Shown one piece after another: positions 17,377-25,833 of a stretch of 47,813 nucleotides of DNA (position 1 is the stretch's first letter; every line of letters begins with the position of its first letter). Under the pieces are notes generated by a model. The model ran no database searches. It was given only the letters and a program-made list of their open reading frames with translations, and was not told where the DNA came from. Source of the DNA: an uncultured Clostridia bacterium (GTDB lineage: Bacteria > Bacillota > Clostridia > Christensenellales > Borkfalkiaceae); contig CANQBW010000006.1 of the NCBI GenBank assembly GCA_947589565.1, forward strand, positions 1-47,813. Direction: 5' to 3'. The translations under genes were made by a program, and so were the position numbers.

Positions 17377-18092
17377 GCAAAAATATCGGATTTTTCGACT
17401 ATATTGTAACACTTTTGACGACGGGCTGGAATCGCTCGCTCGACAAACGCGAATGGGAGTCCATACTTTGTCTCACCTTTCTGATGGCGGTTCTGGTGCT
17501 GTTCGGCGGGGATCCCATGCCCGTCTTCTGCATCTTCGGGGCGTATGGTGCGCTCTCTATCCTTATTTTACTCAGTTTGACGAGGAGCAAGCCGGCTCTC
17601 TTCCACCTAATCCCGATCACCCCGCGGCGCAAGACGGTGTATCTGTTCCTCGGAATGCTGTTCTTTACAATCGGCGTGATGATCGCGACCATTCTCGTGG
17701 AGCTTCTCGTCGCCGGGATCATCTGCCTGATCGTCTTTGCAACTTCGGGCGAGAATGCCTTCGTCTTCGAGGAGGGGAGCGCCATTCCCCCGATCGGTCT
17801 GCAGGGGACGCTCTTCAGTGTGATCTTGGGGCTGCTCTTCGTCGGCGCGGCGCTCCTCATTGCGACGCTCAAAAACAGAAAGCTCCGCGGCATTCTGACG
17901 GTCTCCATTTGGGCGCCGCTCTATGCTCTCTTGCAAATTTTAACTTCCGTCGGCAACATCGAAAAGGGGAAGATCTTCCTGCTCTTCGATACCATTCCGC
18001 ACAGCGAAGTTGTGCTCATCGTCCTTTCCGTCGCGGCCGCCGCCATGATCGTATTTGGGACGGTGAAGATGATAAAACAAATCAAAAATTAA
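17373..18092 (+). CDS. ABC-2-type permease, partner of the preceding ATPase
   Basis: A 239-residue membrane protein with about six hydrophobic segments, for example ILCLTFLMAVLVLFGG, GALSILILLSL, FLGMLFFTIGVMIATILVELL, GLLFVGAALLIATL and VVLIVLSVAAAAMIVFG. The start ATG at 17373 overlaps the ATPase stop. No catalytic motifs are expected. It forms the channel of the GntR-controlled transporter. A perfect 10-bp terminator hairpin follows at 18252. Confidence 0.85.
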   Translation: MSKNIGFFDYIVTLLTTGWNRSLDKREWESILCLTFLMAVLVLFGGDPMPVFCIFGAYGALSILILLSLTRSKPALFHLIPITPRRKTVYLFLGMLFFTIGVMIATILVELLVAGIICLIVFATSGENAFVFEEGSAIPPIGLQGTLFSVILGLLFVGAALLIATLKNRKLRGILTVSIWAPLYALLQILTSVGNIEKGKIFLLFDTIPHSEVVLIVLSVAAAAMIVFGTVKMIKQIKN

Positions 18093-18251
18093 TTCGTCGA
18101 AAAGCTCGCTGCGGAATCTTTCGTTCGAGGAAAGTTGTATTACGTATTTTGGAACGTCCCGTCGAAACTAAAGGGGATTCCTCGATTCCGCTTCGCTCCA
18201 CTCGGAATGACACGTTTAAAGCAGACAAGTAGTATTACGAGCGTTAAAGGG
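18093..18251. repeat. Intergenic repeats after the ABC permease
   Basis: No gene. Contains a short GTTCGAGGAAA fragment of the large repeat family (18097-18135) and one copy of the repeat that runs from GGAACGTCCCGTCG to GGAATGACACG (18151-18213). Related copies lie at 21044-21105, 25583-25655 and 28256-28338. Confidence 0.6.
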
Positions 18252-18289
18252 TCCGGGATGCATACGCAAGCATCCCGGAATTTTTTTTT
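18252..18289 (+). terminator. Strong intrinsic terminator
   Basis: TCCGGGATGC (18252-18261) pairs perfectly with GCATCCCGGA (18270-18279), followed by nine Ts. A sister hairpin with compensating changes is at 21152-21188. Confidence 0.9.
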
Positions 18290-18295
18290 GGTTTA

Positions 18296-18572
18296 GGTGA
18301 AGGGAGCCGAATCCACGCCGCTCCCGCGAGCCCTTTTCGGTGCCTTGCGCCTGCGTCGTCGTCGATTTACGTCCGGTAAACCTTCCTCCTCCTCGGCACA
18401 AATCCCTCGAAAATGGCGCCGCGGGGAGTGCGAAGCAGTTTTGGGCGAGCGGATTTTCGTTTGGACAAGGAGACGACCGCAGGGAATACAGAGACGTATT
18501 TCCAAGGGAGTCGACGAAGAAACAGGCGGAAATCCGCCGTCCAAAACCGTCGCGGGTTCGACTCCCTTCACC
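18296..18572. repeat. 277-nt structured intergenic element, copy 2
   Basis: Second copy of the element at 15741-16015, highly similar along its whole length. Terminal arms GGTGAAGGGAGCCGAA (18296-18311) and TTCGACTCCCTTCACC (18557-18572) pair with a single mismatch. The internal GGCGGA/TCCGCC hairpin and the GGGTTCGACTC block are kept. It sits only 7 bp after a terminator. The reading frames on both strands here are not translated in any convincing way: no ribosome site and no known domain. Confidence 0.6.
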
Positions 18573-18904
18573 TTATTTTTTGTATTCGTAAAAAAAGTAA
18601 CACGTTCGTCTTTCGCAAAAGACAAGGATTAAGCGGATTGCCGGTTTTAAAAGGAGCCTGTCCGGCGAAGAGGACAGGGGGAAAGCGGCTGCGCTAAATT
18701 TTCATTTAATTTTCAACTTACGGGCATAAATGTTTGTTTTAAAGCGGATATACTGCGTTTATAAATATTTCGGGCTATCTTTTTACAAATATTCTATCGA
18801 AGGGATATTTACTCGCCTGCGGCTCGTGAGGCGCGTATGGATTCTCAATAGAACGACGCGCCTTCGACTACGCTAATATGACAAGGGAAGAATGGAGGTG
18901 TCAC
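18573..18904. other. Intergenic region before the HtrA gene
   Basis: About 330 bp without a gene. It holds a hairpin-forming tract (TTTTTTGTATTCG, then a run of A and GTAAC at about 18576-18600) repeated at 21190-21222, and an A+T-rich stretch. It also holds a REP-like hairpin at 18829-18863 (AGGCGCGT/ACGCGCCT) in inverse orientation to the pair at 25414-25501. I found no convincing consensus promoter for htrA. Confidence 0.5.
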
Positions 18905-20134
18905 ATGAAAAAGGGGAAGTTGATTCTGTCGGGTGTGTTGGCGGCTTTGCTCGGCGTTTCGCTTGCGGGCTGTTCCTTTGATTCGGGAGGGACTGTCGAA
19001 AAGCGCGTCTTCAACGTATCCATGACGGAGAGCAACACGGTCGATCTGCCCGAAGAGGACATTTTCGAGCGCATCCGTCCCACGGTCGTCGACGTGACGA
19101 GCACGATGGAGGCGGGAACGGCAGCGGGCAGCGGCGTCATCATCGCCGTCGCCGAGGAAGAGGGCGACAACGAGTACTTCATCGTCACCAATCACCACGT
19201 CATCGACGGGGGGACTTCCTTCAAAGCCGATGTTCTCTCCATTGCGGAGGACGGAAACGAGTCGACTACCGTCTATGACGCAACTTTAGTCGGCAGCTCC
19301 ATGAAGCGGGATATCGCCGTCCTCTCCATTCGTCCGCCCGAGGGGACCAAGCTTTCTATGGCGTCCTTCATCGCGGACAGCGACAAGGTCAAAGTGGGGA
19401 CGGAAGTCTTTGCGATCGGAAATCCTCTCGGGATCTTGGGCGGTACCGTCACGCACGGCATCGTCTCCGCGACCAAGCGGGACGTCAGTGTGGGGGAGAT
19501 CGGCACGATGACCCTCATGCAGACGGACGCCTCCATCAACGGCGGCAACTCGGGCGGGGGGCTCTTCGACTCGAAGGGAAATCTTATCGGAATTATCAAC
19601 TCCGGGTATGACACCTACAACGACCAGAGCGTCGAGGGACTCAACTTCGCGATCCCTGCAAACGACGCCAAATTCGCGGCGCAGTCGCTCATCGAGACGC
19701 ATGAAGAGCAGAGCGGCAAAGTGACAAAGTATGGCTACGTCGACGGGGATTCCCGCATGGACATGACCTTCTTCACGGCGGACCTCTTTACAGATTCCAC
19801 TCTCCGCTCCCGCGGGAGCTATCTTGTCGCCGCGGCGGCGAGTGAGGAGAGCCCGCTCTATTCCTCCTGGGGAAACAACTATAAAGTCATTCTCTCCATC
19901 ACGGTGAACGGGGAGAAGACGGACTTCACCGAGAGCGGAAACAGCTCTTATTCCCTGACGCTGAGTGCGAGCAAGGCGATCTCTCAGATCAAGGCGGGGG
20001 AGAGCGTTACGATCGAGTATCGGAACGTCGTCTCGCGCAGCCTCGGGCTGTTCGGCGGCTACAACTATGTGGACGGAGACGTGAACAAGGTCTCCTTCAC
20101 GGCGGTGCAGTACATTTATCAGCCGCAAATCTGA
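18905..20134 (+). CDS. HtrA/DegP-like serine protease, lipoprotein
   Basis: A 409-residue protein. The start at 18905 is preceded by GGAGGT; the in-frame ATG nine codons earlier lies before that site. A signal peptide ends in the lipobox LAGC with Cys23 as the lipidated residue. The S1C protease domain (about 52-240) has an intact triad: His98 in VTNHHVI, Asp136 in KRDIAVL, Ser216 in INGGNSGGG. Residues about 300-385 resemble a divergent PDZ domain (VILSITVNGEKTDF, then IKAGESVTIEYRN). It should act at the outer face of the membrane in protein quality control. The alarmone synthetase gene follows after only 15 bp, so both are probably cotranscribed. Confidence 0.92.
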   Translation: MKKGKLILSGVLAALLGVSLAGCSFDSGGTVEKRVFNVSMTESNTVDLPEEDIFERIRPTVVDVTSTMEAGTAAGSGVIIAVAEEEGDNEYFIVTNHHVIDGGTSFKADVLSIAEDGNESTTVYDATLVGSSMKRDIAVLSIRPPEGTKLSMASFIADSDKVKVGTEVFAIGNPLGILGGTVTHGIVSATKRDVSVGEIGTMTLMQTDASINGGNSGGGLFDSKGNLIGIINSGYDTYNDQSVEGLNFAIPANDAKFAAQSLIETHEEQSGKVTKYGYVDGDSRMDMTFFTADLFTDSTLRSRGSYLVAAAASEESPLYSSWGNNYKVILSITVNGEKTDFTESGNSSYSLTLSASKAISQIKAGESVTIEYRNVVSRSLGLFGGYNYVDGDVNKVSFTAVQYIYQPQI

Positions 20135-20149
20135 AAAAGAGGATTCCAA

Positions 20150-20872
20150 ATGGAAAATCAGACGGTAATTCCCGACATCTTCGGGAAGTTTGACGCCAAG
20201 CGGCAGGAGCTGCAAAGTCTCATGGCGTACTACAAGTGCGCAATGATGGAGATCGAGACAAAATTCAAAGTTCTCAACGAAGAGCGGCTGTCCGTGTGGG
20301 AGAGAAATCCCATCGAGAGCATCAAGTACAGGCTCAAGTCCCCCGAATCCATCTTCTATAAGCTGATCAGAAGGGGACTTCCGCTCACCATTGCCTCCAT
20401 CGAGGAGAACCTCTTCGACGTTGCGGGCGTGCGCGTCATCTGCGAGTTTGTGGAGGACGTCTACAACCTCTCCGAAGTGCTCCTTTCGCAGGACGACATC
20501 AAGCTCGTCGAAAAGAAGGACTACATCAAAAATCCCAAGCCGAACGGCTACAGGAGCCTTCACCTCATCGTAAAGACGCCCATCTTTCTCTTCGACGGCA
20601 GAAAGGAGATGAATGTCGAAATCCAGTTCCGCACCATCGCCATGGACTTTTGGGCGAGCCTCGAACACGACCTCAACTACAAGAAGGGCTACAATCTTCC
20701 AAAAGAAGTCTCCGACGAACTGTATGCCTGCGCGGAGCTGAGCGCCTCTCTCGACGAGCGCATGAATGCCCTCAAGAGCAAGGTCCTCGACGAACGGAAG
20801 GAGGGAGACAGGGGAACGGCGCTCCGCACCGCGCTCGAGGACTACCTGCTGAGAGAGAGAAACAGAAAATAA
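20150..20872 (+). CDS. Small alarmone synthetase (RelQ/YjbM-like GTP pyrophosphokinase)
   Basis: A 240-residue single-domain RelA/SpoT synthetase. Diagnostic stretches are IKYRLKSPESI, NLFDVAGVRVIC, KNPKPNGYRSLHLIV, VEIQFRTIAMDFWASLEHDL and a helical C-terminus. There is no HD hydrolase, TGS or ACT domain, as expected for the RelQ/RelP class that makes (p)ppGpp from GTP or GDP and ATP. AGAGG lies before the ATG. Its position directly after a surface HtrA protease suggests a shared response to envelope stress, but this is inferred from linkage. Confidence 0.93.
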   Translation: MENQTVIPDIFGKFDAKRQELQSLMAYYKCAMMEIETKFKVLNEERLSVWERNPIESIKYRLKSPESIFYKLIRRGLPLTIASIEENLFDVAGVRVICEFVEDVYNLSEVLLSQDDIKLVEKKDYIKNPKPNGYRSLHLIVKTPIFLFDGRKEMNVEIQFRTIAMDFWASLEHDLNYKKGYNLPKEVSDELYACAELSASLDERMNALKSKVLDERKEGDRGTALRTALEDYLLRERNRK

Positions 20873-20874
20873 GT

Positions 20875-21045
20875 TTTCGAACGAAATCTTTCCTTCGGAA
20901 ATATTTACGTTCGAGGAAATGAGCTCTCGAGTTCCCACAACCCCGTCGTCACGGTCGTTTCAAACAACAAGAAGCGTGCGGTGGCTCGCAAACAGGGGGC
21001 GCTTATGGAAAAGTGTGATTTTCCAACGCGCAGTTTATTTTTTGG
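20875..21045 (+). repeat. Large structured repeat R1, copy A
   Basis: A repeat of about 170 bp opening with CGAACG (20878-20883) paired to CGTTCG (20908-20913), then GAGGAAATGAGC, a central block with GCGTGCGGTGGC, and a second hairpin GGAAAA/TTTTCC. Other copies are at 25219-25385, 33821-33990, 34066-34236 (inverted) and 38346-38520. Stem bases change in pairs between copies. Confidence 0.65.
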
Positions 21046-21151
21046 AACGTCCCGTCGCTTGCTTAGGGGATTCCTCGACTGCGCTCGGAATGACATCGGT
21101 TTTTAACAGCCATGCCTGTTATTGGAGAACGGAAAACAAAGCGTTGCGGGG

Positions 21152-21188
21152 TCCGGGACACACTCGCAAGTGTCCCGGAATTTTTTTT
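21152..21188 (+). terminator. Intrinsic terminator after the htrA / alarmone synthetase operon
   Basis: TCCGGGACAC (21152-21161) pairs with GTGTCCCGGA (21170-21179), followed by eight Ts. It lies 280 bp after the synthetase stop, beyond repeats at 20875-21105, so the mRNA may carry a long structured 3' tail. Confidence 0.85.
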
Positions 21189-21189
21189 G

Positions 21190-21222
21190 GTTACTTTTTT
21201 TGTATTCGTAAAAAAAGTAACA
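21190..21222. repeat. Long A/T-stem hairpin
   Basis: GTTACTTTTTTT and its exact complement flank GTATTCGT. The same sequence in shorter form is at about 18576-18600, each time next to a terminator or structured element. Confidence 0.5.
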
Positions 21223-21335
21223 ACGCAAGTCTTGCAGAAAAGACAGTGTTTAAGCGACCTGTCGCTTGGGAGAAAATTTTTTTGTATTCATAAAACGATT
21301 GAAATCGTTTTAACAAAGATTTCACCTTCGTTTTC

Positions 21336-21364
21336 TTGACAAAAAAATTTTGAAGTGATAATAT
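21336..21364 (+). promoter_or_regulatory. Promoter of the ABC exporter pair
   Basis: TTGACA at 21336-21341 and TAATAT at 21359-21364 with a 17-bp spacer. This gives a leader of about 80 nt before the TTG start. Confidence 0.65.
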
Positions 21365-21452
21365 AGTAATGTTATGATGGATCGAGGACCGCGTGAATTT
21401 CGTTTTCGGAATTTGCGCTCCTTTTTTTGATTTTCTTTGCGGAGGTGACTGT

Positions 21453-23261
21453 TTGCTCAAAACACTTTCAAAATGCATCCGTGAATTTAAACTCGTCACG
21501 ATTTTATCGCCCATCTTCGTCACATTCGAAGTCATTCTGGAATGCCTTCTTCCCTTCACGATCTCCCAGCTCGGAGACGCGATCTCGAAGGGAAACGGAC
21601 TGTGGGGGACCTGGGAGTCCTTCGAAACCTACGGCGTGGGGCAGTTTGCGATCGTTCTCGTGCTCATGTCCGTCGCCTCGCTCGTGTGCGGAATGCTATC
21701 GGGCATTTTCTGTGCGAAGGCGTCTACCGGCTTTGCCCGCAACCTGCGCAAGGACATGTACTACAAAGTCCAGGACTTTTCTTTTGAAAATATCGATAAA
21801 TTCTCGACGCCCTCCCTCGTCACCCGCATGACGACGGACGTCACCAACGTGCAGATGGCGTTCATGATGATCATCCGCGTCGCAGTCAGAAGTCCCATGA
21901 TGATGATCTTCTCCGTCGTGATGGCGTTTGTAATGGGGGGAGAACTCGCCTGGATCTTCATCGCCGTCATTCCGCCGCTCGCGTTCATTCTGTTCTTCAT
22001 CATGTGGAAGACGATGCCGCTCTTCCATCGCGTCTTCAAAAAATACGACAACCTCAACGAATCCATTCAGGAGAACATCGGCGGCATCCGCGTCGTCAAG
22101 TCCTATGTCCGCGGCGACTTCGAGAAGGAGAAGTTCGACCGCGCCGCGACCGACGTGCAGATGGACTTCACCAAGGCGGAGCGCATTCTCGCCTGGAACA
22201 ACCCGTCCATGCAGCTCTTCTTTTACGGCGTCCTGTCGACCATTCTCTTCCTCGGCTCCTATCTCATCTTCGAGGGGACGGGGAAGGCGCTCACCGTCTG
22301 GAGCGTCTCTCAGCTCATCGTCTATGGAATGCAGATTTTGATGTCCCTCATGATGTTCTCGATGGTCTTTGCGATGATCACGATGTCCATCGAGAGCTCC
22401 CGCCGAATCTGCGAAATTTTGAAAGAGGAATCCACCCTGCACGACCCCGAAAATCCCGTCTTCGAGGTGCAGGACGGCTCCATCGACTTCGAGAACGTCT
22501 CCTTCAAGTATGCAACGACCGCAGAGCGCAATGTGCTCGAAAATATCAATTTACATATTCATTCCGGGGAGACGATCGGCATCATCGGGGGAACGGGTTC
22601 CTCCAAGACGTCGCTTGTCAACCTCATCTCGCGGCTCTATGATGTGACGGAGGGCAGCGTCAAAGTGGGGGGACGTGACGTGAGAGAGTACGATCTGACC
22701 GCCCTCCGCAACCAGGTCGCTGTCGTCCTTCAGAAGAACGTCCTCTTCTCGGGAACCATCAAGGAAAATCTGCGCTGGGGAGATCCCGACGCGACGGACG
22801 AGGAGCTCATAGAGGCGTGCCGTCTCGCGCAGGCGGACGACTTCATCCGCTCCTTCCCCGACGGCTACGACACCTACATCGAGCAGGGGGGAACCAACGT
22901 CTCGGGCGGACAGAAGCAGAGGCTGTGTATCGCCCGCGCCCTCTTAAAGAAGCCGAAAATCCTCATCTTGGACGACTCGACTTCCGCCGTCGATACGCAC
23001 ACCGACGCCCTCATCCGCAAGGCGTTCCGCGAGTTTATCCCGTCGACGACAAAAATTATTATCGCACAGCGCACCTCCTCCGTCGAGGACGCAGACCGCA
23101 TCATCATTCTCGACAACGGGAGGGTGGACGCCATCGGCTCGCATGAAGAACTCCTCGACAAGAATAAAATTTACACCGAGGTCTACCGCACCCAGAACAA
23201 GGGTGGCAAGGCGATCTCGTCCCTCGGGGAAATGAGCGAAGGAGGTGAGGAGAATGCCTAA
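21453..23261 (+). CDS. ABC exporter half-transporter with degenerate nucleotide site
   Basis: A type IV ABC exporter subunit of 602 residues: six transmembrane helices, then an ATPase domain. I chose TTG at 21453 because GGAGGTG (21441-21447) lies 5 bp upstream; an in-frame GTG at 21393 has no ribosome site. Walker A is GGTGSSKTS, with Ser in place of the usual Gly before Lys. The signature is VSGGQKQR. Walker B ends LILDDSTSAVD, so the catalytic Glu is Asp. These changes mark the subunit that contributes the inactive site in heterodimeric exporters such as BmrCD or LmrCD. The partner gene overlaps by 8 bp. Substrates are typically drugs, lipids or peptides. Confidence 0.9.
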   Translation: MLKTLSKCIREFKLVTILSPIFVTFEVILECLLPFTISQLGDAISKGNGLWGTWESFETYGVGQFAIVLVLMSVASLVCGMLSGIFCAKASTGFARNLRKDMYYKVQDFSFENIDKFSTPSLVTRMTTDVTNVQMAFMMIIRVAVRSPMMMIFSVVMAFVMGGELAWIFIAVIPPLAFILFFIMWKTMPLFHRVFKKYDNLNESIQENIGGIRVVKSYVRGDFEKEKFDRAATDVQMDFTKAERILAWNNPSMQLFFYGVLSTILFLGSYLIFEGTGKALTVWSVSQLIVYGMQILMSLMMFSMVFAMITMSIESSRRICEILKEESTLHDPENPVFEVQDGSIDFENVSFKYATTAERNVLENINLHIHSGETIGIIGGTGSSKTSLVNLISRLYDVTEGSVKVGGRDVREYDLTALRNQVAVVLQKNVLFSGTIKENLRWGDPDATDEELIEACRLAQADDFIRSFPDGYDTYIEQGGTNVSGGQKQRLCIARALLKKPKILILDDSTSAVDTHTDALIRKAFREFIPSTTKIIIAQRTSSVEDADRIIILDNGRVDAIGSHEELLDKNKIYTEVYRTQNKGGKAISSLGEMSEGGEENA

Positions 23262-25218
23262 CATGCCTATGTCGCGGGGCCGCGGAGGCCGTCCGCAGGG
23301 AATGCCCAAGACGAAGGGAGTCTTCCGCCGCACGATGAAGGCGCTCTTCAAGGCCTATCCGAGAATGCTCACGATCGCCGTCGCCTGCATCGTCTTCAAT
23401 GCGATCGTCAGCGCACTTCCCTCCATCTTCATGGAGAACATCTTCTCCGTCATCGAAAACGCCGCGGAGGGGGCAAAGTGGTCGACCCCGGGGATCGGCG
23501 ATCAGATCACCCGCTACATGCTGATTTTGATCGGGCTGTATGTGATATCGCTCATCTCGGGCGCGGTCGACAAGCAGCTCATGGCGATCATCACGCAGGG
23601 ATTCCTCAAAAAGATGCGCTCGCAGATGTTCAACGGAATGCAGGATCTGCCGATCTCCTACTTCGACACCCACAATCACGGCGACATCATGAGCTATTAC
23701 ACGAACGATATCGACACCTTGCGGCAGATGATCTCCCAGAGCTTGCCGCAGCTGCTCACTTCGGGCATCATGGTGCTGACGCTGTTCGGGATCATGCTCT
23801 ACTACAGCTTCTATCTCACGATCATCGTCGTCGGCTGCGTGTTCGTCATTCTGTTCGTGACGAAGGTCATCGGCGGGGGCGCGAGCAAGTACTTTTTGGG
23901 ACAGCAGCGTGCCGTCGCAAAGACAGAGGGCTTCATCGAGGAGATGATGAACGGACAGAAGGTCGTCAAGGTCTTCTGCCACGAACAGGAGGCAAAGGCG
24001 GACTTCGACAAGGTCAACGACTACCTCTGCGACCAGAGCAACCGCGCAAACCGCTATGCGAACATGCTCATGCCGATCTTGGGCAACATCGGGCACATTC
24101 TCTATGTCATCATCGCGGTCGTCGGCACCGTGTTCGTGCTCGAGGGCATTCACAACATGAGCTTCGAGGTGCTTCTCAAGAGAGCGACCGATCCCGACAT
24201 CGTCATCTTCGGCATTGCGAACATTCTCTCTTTCTTACAGATGACGCGGCAGTTCTCCAACAACATCAACCAGGTCTCCAACCAGGTGAATCCCGTCATT
24301 ATGGCGCTTGCGGGCGCGGCGCGGCTGTTTGCACTCATCGACGAAAAGCCGGAGGAAGACAAGGGCTATGTCACCCTCGTCAACGCCGAGGAAAGGGACG
24401 GAAAACTCATCGAATGCGAGGAGCGCACGGGGATCTGGGCCTGGAAACAGCCGCAGGAGGACGGGACGTTCCTCTACACCCGCCTTGCGGGCGATGTGAG
24501 AATGAAGGACGTCAACTTCGGCTACACGCCCGAAAAGATCGTCCTGCACGACGTTACCCTGTACGCCCGTCCCGGGCAGAAGGTCGCCTTCGTCGGCGCA
24601 ACCGGCGCGGGAAAGACGACCATCACCAACCTCATCAACCGCTTCTATGAGATCACCGACGGCACGATCACCTATGACGGAATCGACATCGGCAAGATCA
24701 AAAAATCGGAGCTTCGTCGCTCCCTCGGCATGGTTTTGCAGGATACCAACCTGTTCACGGGCACCGTCATGGAGAATATTCGCTACGGAAAACTCGACGC
24801 GACGGACGAGGAGTGCAGGGAGGCGGCCCGCCTTGCGGGAGCGGACGACTTCATTACGAGGCTCCCCGAAGGGTATGACACCATGCTCCATCAGAACGGC
24901 GCAAATCTGTCGCAGGGGCAGAGACAGCTTCTCTCCATCGCCCGCGCAGCCGTCGCAGACCCGCCCGTCATGATCTTGGACGAGGCAACGAGCTCCATCG
25001 ATACCCGCACAGAGGCGATCGTCCAGCGCGGCATGGATATGCTGATGGAGGGGAGAACGGTGTTTGTCATCGCGCACAGACTCTCGACGGTCAAGAACTC
25101 CAACGTCATCATGGTTTTGGAGCACGGCAGGATCATCGAGCGCGGCACCCACGAACAACTCATCGACCAGAAGGGCAAGTACTACCAGCTGTATACGGGA
25201 GCATTTGAGTTAGAGTAA
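23254..25218 (+). CDS. ABC exporter half-transporter, catalytic partner
   Basis: A 654-residue partner of the preceding subunit, with an N-terminal Arg/Gly/Pro-rich cytosolic leader (MSRGRGGRPQG), six transmembrane helices and an ATPase domain. Walker A is GATGAGKTT (about 446), the signature is LSQGQRQLLS (about 551) and Walker B is MILDEATSSID with a proper catalytic Glu. The switch His is in IAHRLSTV. An insertion of about 60 residues between the membrane part and Walker A (EERDGKLIECEERTGIWAWK) is typical of the larger half. The start ATG 23254 has GGAGG upstream. The two products should form one heterodimeric multidrug-type exporter. Confidence 0.92.
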   Translation: MPNMPMSRGRGGRPQGMPKTKGVFRRTMKALFKAYPRMLTIAVACIVFNAIVSALPSIFMENIFSVIENAAEGAKWSTPGIGDQITRYMLILIGLYVISLISGAVDKQLMAIITQGFLKKMRSQMFNGMQDLPISYFDTHNHGDIMSYYTNDIDTLRQMISQSLPQLLTSGIMVLTLFGIMLYYSFYLTIIVVGCVFVILFVTKVIGGGASKYFLGQQRAVAKTEGFIEEMMNGQKVVKVFCHEQEAKADFDKVNDYLCDQSNRANRYANMLMPILGNIGHILYVIIAVVGTVFVLEGIHNMSFEVLLKRATDPDIVIFGIANILSFLQMTRQFSNNINQVSNQVNPVIMALAGAARLFALIDEKPEEDKGYVTLVNAEERDGKLIECEERTGIWAWKQPQEDGTFLYTRLAGDVRMKDVNFGYTPEKIVLHDVTLYARPGQKVAFVGATGAGKTTITNLINRFYEITDGTITYDGIDIGKIKKSELRRSLGMVLQDTNLFTGTVMENIRYGKLDATDEECREAARLAGADDFITRLPEGYDTMLHQNGANLSQGQRQLLSIARAAVADPPVMILDEATSSIDTRTEAIVQRGMDMLMEGRTVFVIAHRLSTVKNSNVIMVLEHGRIIERGTHEQLIDQKGKYYQLYTGAFELE

Positions 25219-25385
25219 TTTCGAACGAAATCTTCCCTTCGGGAATATTTGCGTTCGAGGAAATGAGCTTGTTTGCCATAAATTAAGTCACTCTCACGGT
25301 CGCTTTCACAACAATAAGCGTGCGGTGGCTCGCAAACAGGGGCTTGCAGCGCAAAAGCGTGGTTTTGCTCGCACACATTATTTTA
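25219..25385 (+). repeat. Large structured repeat R1, copy B
   Basis: Begins immediately after the exporter stop codon: CGAACG/CGTTCG stem, GAGGAAATGAGC, GCGTGCGGTGGCTCGCAAAC, and a GCAAAA/TTTTGC hairpin that replaces the GGAAAA/TTTTCC hairpin of copy A. Confidence 0.65.
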
Positions 25386-25779
25386 GATTATTGTCACCCT
25401 GAGCACAGTCGACGCCACATCGTTCTATTGAGAATCGATATGTGGCGCACGAACCGAAGGTGAGACAGGCGCGTCGTTCTATTGAGAATCCATACGCGCC
25501 TCACGAGCCCCTTTCCCTGTCATTCCGAGCGTAGTCGAGGAATCCCCCCGGTCGATAGAATGTTGTTTTGGGGAATTTTAAAATGTCCTGTCGAAACTCA
25601 AGGGGCTCCATTCGACTTCACTCCGCATACGCTCCGTTTCGCTCAGGATGACACGTCTAACAGGAGCTTTCCTCGAACGAAAGATTCCGCAGGAAGATTC
25701 GTTCGAAACTTAAAATTTGCCGTCCGCAAATAGCGGGCGGCATATTTTTGTGAAATTTTGAAAAATTTGTATTTTTTCA
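25386..25779. repeat. Repeat-rich intergenic region
   Basis: No credible gene. Two REP-like hairpins share the loop TTCTATTGAGAATC but have different, fully paired stems (GCCACAT/ATGTGGC at 25414-25446; AGGCGCGT/ACGCGCCT at 25467-25501). Next come an inverted copy of the GGAATGACA repeat (about 25515-25550), a direct copy (25583-25655) and a short R1 end fragment (25665-25712). Confidence 0.6.
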
Positions 25780-25808
25780 TTGACAAATTGTGGAAATCGA
25801 TTTATAAT
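25780..25808 (+). promoter_or_regulatory. Promoter of the BspA-like lipoprotein gene
   Basis: Consensus TTGACA (25780-25785), 17-bp spacer, TATAAT (25803-25808). A GGGGAGGGAG ribosome site follows at 25821-25830. Confidence 0.9.
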
Positions 25809-25833
25809 ATTTTTAAAATAGGGGAGGGAGATC

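Noticed and set aside
25482..25733. 83-residue plus-strand frame
   Set aside because: Composed entirely of intergenic repeats (hairpin, GGAATGACA repeat, R1 fragment).
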